From Macropodus opercularis (taxonomy: Eukaryota; Chordata; Actinopteri; Anabantiformes; Osphronemidae): a stretch of 64,000 bases of DNA. The position numbers and the translations under genes were made by a program. The stretch covers positions 11,478,501-11,542,500 of the forward strand of contig CM061106.1 of NCBI GenBank assembly GCA_030770545.1, given 5' to 3'. Positions 12,201 through 24,200 of the stretch are shown here, one piece after another (position 1 is the stretch's first letter; each line of letters begins with the position of its first letter). The notes beneath the pieces are model-generated. The model worked only from the letters and a program-made list of their open reading frames with translations, searched no databases and had not been told where the DNA came from.

Positions 12201-15200
12201 TGTTTGGCGTTGTGAAGCAAGACCCAAGGTCCTGTGATGCTTTTATTTTGAAAACTCAATACAGTGTCCGGCTGCCTTACTTTAGAGTCTGCAATCGACA
12301 GTCTGGACTCTCCAGAAAACCACACAACTGCTTCACTCCTGAATCCTGCAGGTTGTTTCCACTCAGGTCTAGTTGTGTCAGATGTGACGGGTTGGACTTC
12401 AGAGCTGAACCCAGAGAATCGCAGCTGATCTCTGACAAACTGCAGCAACTCAATCTGAATAAAGAAACAAAGACATAGATCAAACCATTAATAGTCAGAT
12501 TCTCCTGATCAGTGATGTTTGGTCTCTAATGTGTTACAATTCGGCCCTCCAACCACCGGAGGGCGTTCTTGTTCCCCTCTCTTTGTTGGTTTTTGTTCGT
12601 CCATTTCCTGTTTCTGTTCGTCATTGTTTTCACCTGTTTGTGATTTCCTGTTTAGTGTGTATTTAAGTTCCTCCCGCCGTCTTGGTTGTTGCTGGCTCGT
12701 CATTAGTGTTACCACATTTGATTATTCTGTTACCCGAGATCCATAGTTGTGTTAACATTTGGTATGTGTGTAGGTGTTATTTGATTATATCTGTTACCTG
12801 AGTTTCCATAGTGAGTGTTATCTAGTGTCTGTAGTAGTGTCTTTCGTTTACGTATTTGTACTTGGTGTTGTTTGTAGAGAGTTATTTGGTATTAGTTCTT
12901 TTTACTGTTTTTACTTTGTTCTTGTGTCCTGTCCGTGTTAAAGTTTGTACTGTCGTGCTTAGTTTGGTTAGTGTGAGAATCTGTATGTTAGGGGTTTTGG
13001 TTTATTAGTATTTGTTCTGTTACCTTGTCCTCTGGTTTTGTTAATTAAAATATTAGTTTATCATTATTCTGTGTCTTGGGGTCGTGCAATTGGGTTCTTC
13101 CCTTATCGGTTTTGTAGTATGGGCAGCCCTGTTTTCAATTTCGAGTCTGATCGATCCCCTGATCGGGAATCAGGCTCTAGGTTTAGCCTCCCCGTCAGTT
13201 AGCTTTGACGTCACCCTGTGGCGATTAACGGTAGTTCCAGGGCCTCAGGCTCTCCTACCCCTGGAACTGCCAGTTAGTATAATCTTGTGAGCGAGTTTTG
13301 TAACATAATGAGTAGAGAGACTCTGTTGCTGTGGGTCATCATGATGTGTCAGCTTCTACACACATCAACCACATGTCAACACAACATTCATGCACCTGTT
13401 GATGTCAACACTGATTCAGAACCTGCTGCTTCTGGAAGCACAAGAGAAACATCACAACACATGTGACAGACTGAAAACCTACTAAAAGACTTTGACTCAT
13501 CACTGAAATGGATCAGACTTTACAGAACCACAACTGGTCCAGTAAATGTGTCCTGATTGGTTCTGATCAGGATCAAATGATAAACACACATTAAACTCCA
13601 CAAAACCTGTTTAATTCCCAGGTTAAAGATGATTAAATGGAGGTTCAGTCAAATGTTGAAACATCAAATCATTTATAGCTGATGATCTGAAACAGTTTGG
13701 TCCTTTAAACATTCTTCAACTCATTTAACAAGTAAATTCAACTCTAGGAATCATGACTCAGCAAACAGACGTTTAAAGTCGTCAGTCTGTCACATTCTCC
13801 AGAGGGAGATTTGATCACGTACATTTAAACTGGTTTAAACCAAACCTCAGTTCAACTAACACCAAACATTCTCTACAGTTTCTGGAGAAACAGTGAGAAA
13901 AGTGAGTGTGAGTTCTGAAGGTTGAATTTCAACAAGTCATTGATATTAATCTGAAGAATTTAATTCATTTATTACAGAGTTGGTTCATTTGTGGGTTAAA
14001 CACATACGTTCTACAGTAGTAACAGTGAACTGACCTCAGAGTCTGCAGTCGACAGTGAGGACTCTCCAGGAAACCACACAACTGCTCCACTGATGAATCC
14101 TTCAGGTTGTTTTCACTCAGGTCCAGTTCTGTCAGATGTGACGGGTTGGACTTCAGAGCTGAGACCAGAGAACCACAGCTGATCTCTGACAACCTGCAGC
14201 AACTCAATCTGAATAAAGAAACAAAGAAATAGATCAAATCATTAATAGTCAGATTTGTCCTGATCAGTGATTGTCCTGATCATTTGGTTTCTAATGAGTA
14301 GAGAGACTCTGTGGCCTGGAAACATCAAACCATTTATAGCTGATGATCTGAAACAGTCTGGTCTTTTAAGATAGATAGATAGGACTTTATTTATCCTGCA
14401 GCGGGGACATTCTGGTGACCCAGCAGCAGCATAATTACAGTCAGAAAAAATTACAATAATTACAAGAAAAGAGTAAAATTTGTTTGACATTATATACAAA
14501 AATGAAAATGTACAATGTACATGTAGTGCAAAGTGCCAAAACAAAAAACCTACATGCAACACCTGGAGATGGCATGGCACACGTCACACTATAAAAACGT
14601 GCTTTACAGTGATGTTGATGTGTTGTAGAGTCTTATTGCCGTGGGTATGGAGGACCTCCAGTAGCTCAGTCCTGCACTTCGGGTGCAGCAGTCTCGCGCT
14701 GTGCGAGCTACGTTGGTCCTCCACGGTTTGGTGCAAGGGGTGGGAGGGGTTGGCCATGATGGACTCCAGTGGGCAGCCGAGGACAGAGCCGGCTTTCTTA
14801 ACCCATTTGTTCAGTCTCTTTCTGTCCCGACTCTGGCCCCTCCTGTGCAGGGCATCAGAGTTGTCAGTCCAGTCCAGGTTTTTGTTGAGGTTGACACCCA
14901 GATATTTGTAAGTGTCCACCATCTCGATCCCAGAACCCCTTATGCACACCGGCGGCGGTGGTGCAGGTTTCCGCCGGAAGTCAATCACCAGCTCCTTTGT
15001 TTTGCTGGTGTTCAGAACCAGGTGGTTATCTTCACACCAGTCCACAAAGTCTGTGATGACCCCCCTATACTCCAGCTCCTTCCCCCCAGATACACATCCA
15101 ACAATCGCAGTGTCGTCCGAGAACTTCTGCAGGTGGCATTTGTTTGTACCTGACGTCCGCTGTGTACAGGGTGAACAGGAAGGGCGAGAGCACCGTCCCC

Positions 15201-18200
15201 TGGGGGGCCCCCGTGCTGCAGAGGACCACGTCAGACACACAGTTGCGCAGCCTCACAAACTGTGGTCTGTCTGTGAGGTAGTTGATGGACCAAGCCGCCA
15301 GGTGTTGGTCCACGCCTGCAACCTCCAGCTTCCCCCTCAGCAGTGCTGGCTGAATGGTGTTGAAAGCACTGGAGAAGTCAAAGGAGTCACAGTCACAGTG
15401 CTCCCGGGGGACTCCAGGTGTGATAGGGCCCGATGCTGCAGGTAGATGACGGCATCATCCACCCCGATGCCTGCCTGGTAGGCAAACTGCAGCGGGTCCA
15501 GCGCCGAGCTCACCTGGGTGCGGAGGTAGCTGAGGACAGTCCTCTCCATGGTCTTCATCAGGTGAGAGGTCAAGGCCACGGGTCTGTAGTGGTTCGGTTC
15601 CCTGGGATGTGGTATCTTTGGAACCGGAATCACACACGACGTCTTCCACAGAGCCGGGACCCTCTCCAGGCTCAGACTCAGGTTGAACATGTACAGGGCC
15701 ACCTCATTGAGCTGGTCTGCACACTCCCTGAGGAGCCTGGAGCTGATGTTGTCAGGGACGGTGGCCTTCCTGGCCTTGTTCTTCCTTTTCTCTCTCCTGA
15801 CCTGGTCCAGAGAGAGGCAGAGGGGGGTGGGTGGTGACTGGTCTGAAGCTGTGGCCTGAGCGGGGTCCTCAGTGTGAGGGGGGGCAGAGTAGTCACCAGG
15901 TGGATGAGGTGTGAACAGCTGCAGCTGGTGGGAGTCAATTGTAGCGGAGAGGTGTGAAGACGGGGGGGAGGTTCGACCGGGCTGGTGAGTCAGCAGAGTC
16001 GAATCTGTTAAAAAACAGATTCAGTTCGTTTGCCCAGGCCCGGTCTCCTTCAACCTGTTGACCAGCCCCCCTTTGTCCATGGCCTGAGATCTGGCTCAGT
16101 CCCCTCCATACCTCTCACGGGTTGCTCCGCTCCATGTGTTGTTCCAGCTTTCTTCTGTAGCTGTCCTTGCCCCTCCTGATCCCTTACTTCAGCTCCCGCT
16201 GGACTCTTTTCAGCTCCTCCTTATCTCCAGAGAAGAAAGCCCGCTTCTTCTCATTCAGGAGGGCTTTCAGTTCAGGGGTCACCCAGGGCTTGTTGTTGGG
16301 AAAACACCGTATTGTCCCGATGTTTTCCACACAGAAGTTAATGTAGTCCGTGACACAGTCTGTGAGACTATCAATGTCCTCCCCGTGAGGACTACAGAGA
16401 GTGTCCCAGTCCGTGGTGTGGAAGCAGTCCCTCAGCCGCTCACCTGCCTCCTCTGACCAGATCTTCACAACTTTCACCTGTGGTGGCTGCTTTTTCACCA
16501 CAGGAGTGTAGACAGGGAACAGGCGGACCAGGTTATGGTCGGAGCGGCCCAAGGGGGGGAGGGGGGCGGTGGTGTATGCATTCTTTACGTTTGCATACAG
16601 AAGGTCCAGCGTTTTGTTTTCCCTGGTGTGGCAGTTTACGTACTGGTTGAAGTGGGGGAGGGTGGTAGAGAGGGGGACAGCGGCATGATTCACGTCCCCA
16701 GAGATGAGAATCAGGGCCTGTGGGTGTAGTGTCTGCAGCCGGGACACGGAGCTGTGCACGCGCTCACATGCAGCAGTAGCGTCGGCCGACGGCGGGATGT
16801 ACACAGTGAGCACGATCACATGTGAAAACTCCCGCGGGATGTAGTAACGAACCCTGACCACTAGCAGCTCAACGTCTCTGCTACAGTGCTGTTCTGTAGC
16901 AGTGATGTGCCCGGGGTTACACCACCTGTTGTTTATAAACACCGCCAGCCCGCCTCCCTTCTTTTTACCGCTCTCCGCTGTGTTCCGGTCCGCACGAACC
17001 AGCGTGAAACCGTCCAGGGAAACCACAGAGTCCGGTGTGTCCTGGTTTAGCCATGACTCGGTGAAACACAGCAGGCTGCTCTCCCTGTACTCATGAGCGC
17101 CGTTAGCTCGTCCATCTTGTTGGAGAGAGAGTGGACGTTCCCCATGATAACCGAGGGTAGACATGGTTTGTACCTCCGCTTACTCTCCCAGCGCTTTACT
17201 CCAGCTCTACAGCCACGTCTTTTCCTCCGCAGTTCTGGAGATGCAGACAAATCCGGCTTCCTCGTGTGGAGAAGTTCAACGCGGCTAAGAGCTAACAGCT
17301 GATCCCGGGTGTAAACAATGGAGCCACAGTGAATATGGTTTCCCGAGGCCGCCTGGAAAAGTTGGCACCACAATGCAAAGGCTAGTGCAAAAACTAAGAA
17401 GTTAGTGCCCTTAAATGCACAACTCCTTAGGGGATTGAGGTAGCCAGTGAAAAATAAAACAAAATAGAAAAACAGTGTCCAAAAACAAGAGGAATAGGGA
17501 GGACAGGGAGAGAGCTGCTGAGACGCGCTGCCACTCACGCGGCGCCATCTTGGAAACTTAAACATTGTCCAACTCATTTAACAAGTAAATTCAACTCTAG
17601 GAAACATTTAAATCAGCAAACAGACGTTTAAAGTCGTCAGTCTGTCACATTCTCCAGAGAGAGAAGTACATTTAAACTGGTTTAAACCAAACCTCAGTTC
17701 AACTAACGCCAAACATTCTCTACAGTTTATGTAGAAACATCAGTGAGAAAAGTGTGGGTTAAACACAGAAGTTTTACAGTAGTAACAGTGAACTGACCTC
17801 AGAGTCTCCAGTCGACAGTCTGGACTCTCCAGGAAACCACACAACTGCTCCACTGCTTCATCCTGCAGGTTGTTTCCACTCAGGTCCAGCTCTGTCAGAT
17901 GTGACGGATCATTCTCCAAAGCTGGGATCAGAGAACCACAGCTGGATGTGGAATCAAAGATATAGATCAAATCATTTATATTCAGGTTAGTGTTGATCAG
18001 TGATGTTCAGTCTCTAATGAGTAGAGAGACGGTGTCTGCTGGGTTTTCTCTGCGTCCTCCAGTTTCCTCCCACAGTCCAAAGACACAACCAGGTTGATGG
18101 TGGAGTCTAAACTGTCCGTAGGTGTGAGAGTGACAGTGAGTGGTCGTCTTGTCTGTGTGGCCTGTGATGGACTGGTGACCTGGACAGAATTCTCTCTCCT

Positions 18201-21200
18201 GCTTGTCAGCTGAGACTGGCTCCAGCATGTTTATGACCCTAGTGAGGAATCAGTGTCTGAGATAGTGAGAGAGAGCAGAGTGAAGCTGTTCCTGTGATTT
18301 TATGGATCAAAACCACAGGGTGGAAACCTGTTTAATTCCCAGGTTAACGATTATTTAATGGAGACGTCAGTCAAATGTTGAAACATCAAATCAAATGATT
18401 TATAGCTGATGGTCTGAAACTTCTGGAACCAACAGTTTGGTCCTTTAAACAATTTCAGCTCATTTAACAAGTAAACGTAACTCTAGGAAACAGACGTTTA
18501 AAGATGTGTGGGAGAAAATTGATGAATGGCAACAAACATCTGTGTTTGCTAATAACAGAGGGCTTTGATGTTTCATGAGAAAGGGGAAACCAGGAGTTTC
18601 ATTAGTGTTGATCAATGGAGTTTTTAATTTCATGTGGTAGTTGTTGATTCAGCAGTAACTATCTGGGGGTTCGTCTGTTGGCCAAATGGAATAAACATTG
18701 TAGATAAGCAAGGCCACGAGAATGTTACACCATGTAAGTGTGGGTGAACTCTTTCTCAGTATGTAAGAAACTCTTCAACTAACACTCATCAGAAGGCTGC
18801 TGAGGTAACTGCTGCTTCTCCTTGTGGACATGAAAATTAAACAGAGACGATTCATCACATTTCCAGGTTTTGATTCCCTCAATTATTTTGAGAATGAGCA
18901 ACTCTCAAATTAACGTAGAAGATATTTCCACAACAGACGTCAGTCTGTCACATTCTCAAGAGGGAGATTTGATCACGTACATTTAAACTGGTTTAAACCA
19001 AACCTCAGTTCAACTAACACCAAACATTCTCTACAGTTTATGTAGAAACAGTGAGAAAAGTGAGTGTGAGTTCTGAAGGTTGAATTTAAGTCAAACATTA
19101 TTCACATGTTATAAATTAAACACAGAAGTTCTAGAGTAGTAACAGTGAACTGACCTCAGAGTCTTCAGTCCATAGTCTGGACTCTCCACTAGATCTTTCA
19201 GCTGCTTCACTGCTGAATCCTTCAGGTTGTTTCCACTCAGGTCCAGTTCTGTCAGATGTGACGGGTTGGACTTCAGAGCTGAGCCCAGAGAATCACAGCT
19301 GATCTCTGACAACCTGCAGCATCTCAATCTGAAGAAAGAAACAAAGACATAGGTCAAATCCTTAATAATCAGTCATCAGTGTGTTGCTCACTGTGAATTT
19401 AATCAAGGTTATATTGTTTTTTTCTTTATTAGATTTACAGTGGTATGCAAAAGTTTAGGCAGCCCTGACAATTTCCATGATTTTCATTTACAAATATTTG
19501 GGTGTTTCGATCAGCAATTTCATTTTAATCTATCAAATAACTGAAGGACTCAGTGATATTTCAGTAGTGAAATGAGGTTTATTGGATTAACGGAAACTGC
19601 ACAATGTGCATCAAAACAAAATTAGACAGGTGCATAAATTTGGGCACCTCAACAGAAAAAAATCACATCAACATTTAGTAGAGCCTCCTTTAGCAGAAAT
19701 AACAGCCTCTATACGCTTCCTATAGCCTGTAATGAGCGTCTGGATTCTGAATGAATGGATTTTGGACCATTCCTCCTTACAAAACCTCTCCAGTTCAGTT
19801 AGGTTTGTTGGTGGCCGAGCATGGACAGCCCGCTTCAAATCACCCCACAGATGTTCAATGACATTCAGGTCTGGGGACTGGGACGGCCATTCCAGAACAT
19901 TGTACTTGTTCCTCTGCATAAATGCTCAAGTAGATTTTGAGCAGTGTTTTGGGTCATTGTATCCAGCCCCCGTAACTTCAACTTTGTGACCGATTCCTCC
20001 ACATTATTCTCAAGAATCTGCTGATATTGAGTGGAATCCATGCGACCCTCAACTTTAACCAGATTCCCAGTACCGGCACTGGCCACGCAGCCCCACAGCA
20101 TGATGGAACCTTGACCAAAGTTTACTGTGGGCAGCAAGTGTTTTTCTTGGAATGCTGTGTTCTTTTGCCGCCATGCATAACGCCCCTTGTTATGACCAAA
20201 TAACTCAATCTTTGTTTCATCAGTCCACAGCACCTTGTTCCAAAATGAAGCTGGCTTGTCCAAATGTGCGTTTGCATACCTCAAGCGACTCAGTTTGTGG
20301 CGTGCGTGCAGAAAAGGCTTCTTTCGCATCACTCGCCCAAACAGCTTCTCCTTGTGCAAAGTGCGCTGAATTGTTGAACGATGCACAGTGACACCATCTG
20401 CAGCAAGTTGATGTTGTAGATCTTTGGAGGTGGTCTGTGGGCTGTTTTTGACCGTTCTCACCATCCTTCGCCTTTGTCTCTCCAATATTTTATGTGGTCT
20501 GCCACTTCTGGCCTTAACAAGAACTGTGCTGTGGTTTTCCATTTCCTCACTATGTTCCTAACAGTGGACACTGATAGCTGAAATCGCTGTGATAACTTTT
20601 TGTAGCCTTCCCCTAAACCATAATGTTGAACAATCGTCGTTTTCAGGTCATTTGAGAGTCGTTTTGAGGCCCCCATGTTGCCACTCTTCAGAGGAGAGTC
20701 AAACAGAACAACACCTTGCAATTGGCCACCTTAAAAACCTTAAAAAGTTCAAGGCTTAATGAGCTCACCAAACCAATTGTGTGTTCCAATTAATCAGTGC
20801 TAATTAGTTACAGGTATTCAAATCAACAAAATGACAAGGGTGCCCAAATTTATGCACCTGTCTAATTTTGTTTTGATGCACATTGTGCAGTTTCTGTTAA
20901 TCCAATAAATTTCATTTCACTACTCAAATATCACTGAGTCCTTCAGTTATTTGATAGATTAAAATGAAATTACTGATCGAAACACCCAAATATTTGTAAA
21001 TGAAAATCATGGAAATTGTCAGGGGTGCCTAAACTTTTGCATACCACTGTATTTGATTTTATATAAACCAAACATTAGTTGTGACGGTTCCTTATATTTC
21101 ATGGTGTAATGAGCAGCTACTTCACTTCCACCTTGGTCTGTTCTTGTAACAGGCTCCACCCACAACATGCGATGGCTTGACTCTTGGTGTCTGCTTGTTT

Positions 21201-24200
21201 TTCGCCTGCATGAAAGTCCATGTTTGTTCTTCAATCAAAGCTGTTCAGCCAATCAGGACGACACTCAGCACTGACTGTTTCTTTCCTGTGGTTCCCTTCA
21301 TTCTTTTGATCGTCTCTACTTGGCTTCAGTCGACCACGTGGTTCATCATCACTCTGGCTTCTACCCAGAGACTAACAGCTGACAGTTTAACTCTGTCTGT
21401 ATCTTTAGATGATGCCTTGGTTTGTGAAGTGACCTCACTAGTTGCTGCTGACACAGTCACTGTCCCTTTTGTATTAGATCATAATAAAATCCTTCAAATA
21501 AGTTTGTGGTTCTGGCATCTGTTGGTTCATCTTAGTTCAGGTTGATACTTTCTCTTACATCGATGGAACATAATTAATGTCTGTGATTTTATTGCAACTA
21601 ATTGTGAACATTTTTAGTGTTTCTGCAGAAACATTAGTTCTTTCAATTTCAATCAAAAAAAAAAATCAGGACATCCCAGTGAAATTAACCTGAACAATTT
21701 ACCACCTTAAATTTAGAGTTGGTTCATTTGTGGGTTAAGCACAGAAGTTCTACAGTAGTAACAGTGAACTGACCTCAGAGTCTGCAGTCGACAGTCTGGA
21801 CTCTCCAGGAAACCACACAACTGCTCCACTGATGAATCCTTCAGGTTGTTTCTACTCAGGTCGAGTTGTGTCAGATGTGACGGGTTGGACTTCAGAGCTG
21901 AGACCAGAGAACCACAGCTGATCTCTGACAACCTGCAGCAACTCAATCTGAAATTTAAAAAAATTATTAATGGTCAATGACGTTCATCTTAAATTAGTAC
22001 ATTATTGTCTCTGACCAGCAGAGGGCGCTGATGTTAGTTCTACATGGCAGAGAGTCTAGAGATTAACAGGAAAACCTCAGCACGGTTCATGTAGTAATGG
22101 TTTAATTACTATGAAATATAAAATGGTTTCCATGTGGTTCATAGTTTGTGTTGTTGGACTAGTGGAGCTCATGCAGGAATGTCTGAGCACCGTGGTCTAA
22201 TAGAATGATTGATATAAAACAGAGCTGCTGCTGGTTTGAATGCAGTGATCTGACCTGGAGCAGGTCACAGCTGGTTAATGTGGTCAACGTACGGTTGCAG
22301 GAGGAGAGTTAAGTCTCCTGGTTTGTGTCTCACAGGCTCCTAACTGGACATTACAAAGGCTTCACTGGTTTTCATGAGAAATAAGATCAGATCATGTTTT
22401 GTGCTCAGTTTGAAAATAGGGCTGATATCTGGGGCGGCACGTTGGTGTGGTGGATAGCACTGATGTCTCACGCCTGGGTTCGATTCCCAGGGGCCTTTCT
22501 GTGTGGAGTTGACATGTTTGTGTGGGTTCTTCTAACAGTGAACTGACCTCAGAGTCTGCAGTCGACAGTCTGGACTCTCCAGGAAACCACACAACTGCTT
22601 CACTGCTGAATCCTTCAGGTTGTTTCCACTCAGGTCCAGTTGTGTCAGATGTGGCGGGTTGGACTTCAGAGCTGAGACCAGAGAACCACAGCTGATCTCT
22701 GACAACCAGCAGCCACTCAATCTGAATAAAGAAAATTATTAATGGTCAATGACGTTCATCTTAAATTTATGCATTATTGTCTCTGACCAGCAGAGGGCGC
22801 TGATGTTAGTTCTACATGGCAGAGAGTCTGGAGATTAACAGGAAAACCTCAGCACGGTTCATGTAGTAATGGTTTAATTACTATGAAATATAATATGGTT
22901 TCCATGTGGTTCATAGTTTGTGTTGTTGGACTAGTGGAGCTCATGCAGGAATGTCTGAGCACCGTGGTCTAAGAGAATGATTGATATAAAACAGAGCTGC
23001 TGCTGGTTTGAATGCAGTGATCTGACCTGGAGCAGGTCACAGCTGGTTAATGTGGTCAACGTACGGTTGCAGGAGGAGAGTTAAGTCTCCTGGTTTGTGT
23101 CTCACAGGCTCCTAACTGGACATTACAAAGGCTTCACTGGTTTCAGATCATGTTTTGTGCTGGTTGACAGTAGGTCTAACTGACAGGTCTCTAGAAGGAT
23201 CCAAGCGTCTGCAGCTTTTATTGCTCATGGGCTTCAGGGCATCACGTCCCTTTGAGTGACGTGTGAACCTTGGTTTTCTCTGGGAATCCTCTCAGAGGAA
23301 GAGGTTGAATAATGCACCTCCACAAAAACAACCTGATCAGATAAACCACATATAGACTCAGGGGAGGAGTTGACACCTGAGACACATTTAATGTGAGATC
23401 ACAGAGTAAACCAGTGTTTAACTGAAGCTGAAGAGAAATTAATTTGAATAATTTAAATCATTTATCACAGATAAGAGTAGTTTGTGGGTTAAACATAGAA
23501 GTTCTACAGTAGTAACAGTGAACTGACCTCAGAGTCTGCAGTCGACAGTCTGGACTCTCCAGGAAACCACACAACTGCTCCACTGCTGAATCCTTCAGGT
23601 TGTTGTCACTCAGGTCCAATTCTGTCAGATGTGACGGGTTGGACTTCAGAGCTGAGACCAGAGAACCACAGCTGATCTCTGACAAACTGCAGCAACTTAA
23701 TCTGAATTAAAAATAAATAAAATAATGGTCAATGACGTTCATCTTAAATTAGTACATTATTGTCTCTGGCCAGCAGAGGGCGCTGATGTTAGTTCTACAT
23801 GGCAGAGAGTCTAGAGATTAACAGGAAAACCTCAGCACGGTTCATGTAGTAATGGTTCAATTACTATGAAATATAAAATGGTTTCCATGTGGTTCATAGT
23901 TTGTGTTGTTGGACTAGTGGAGCTCATGCAGGAATGTCTGAGCACCGTGGTCTAATAGAATGATTGATATAAAACCGATCTGCTGCTGGTTTGAATGCAG
24001 TGATCTGACCTGGAGCAGGTCACAGCTGGTTAATGTGGTCAACGTACGGTTGCAGGAGGAGAGTTAAGTCTCCTGGTTTGAGTCTCACAGGCTCCTAACT
24101 GGACATTACAAAGGCTTCACTGGTTTCAGATCATGTTTTGTGCTGGTTGACAGTAGGTCTAACTGACAGGTCTCTAGAAGGATCCAAGCGTCTGCAGCTT

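Noticed and set aside
12134..12478. Frames of 104-106 codons on both strands around LRR exon 9
   Set aside because: Out-of-frame shadows of the LRR exon; the 174-bp phase-2 exon explains the sequence.
14480..17300. Plus-strand frames up to 177 codons
   Set aside because: Antisense shadows of the LINE endonuclease and RT frames.
22470..22500. Functional tRNA gene
   Set aside because: Only A- and B-box-like stretches of a SINE head; no cloverleaf could be made.
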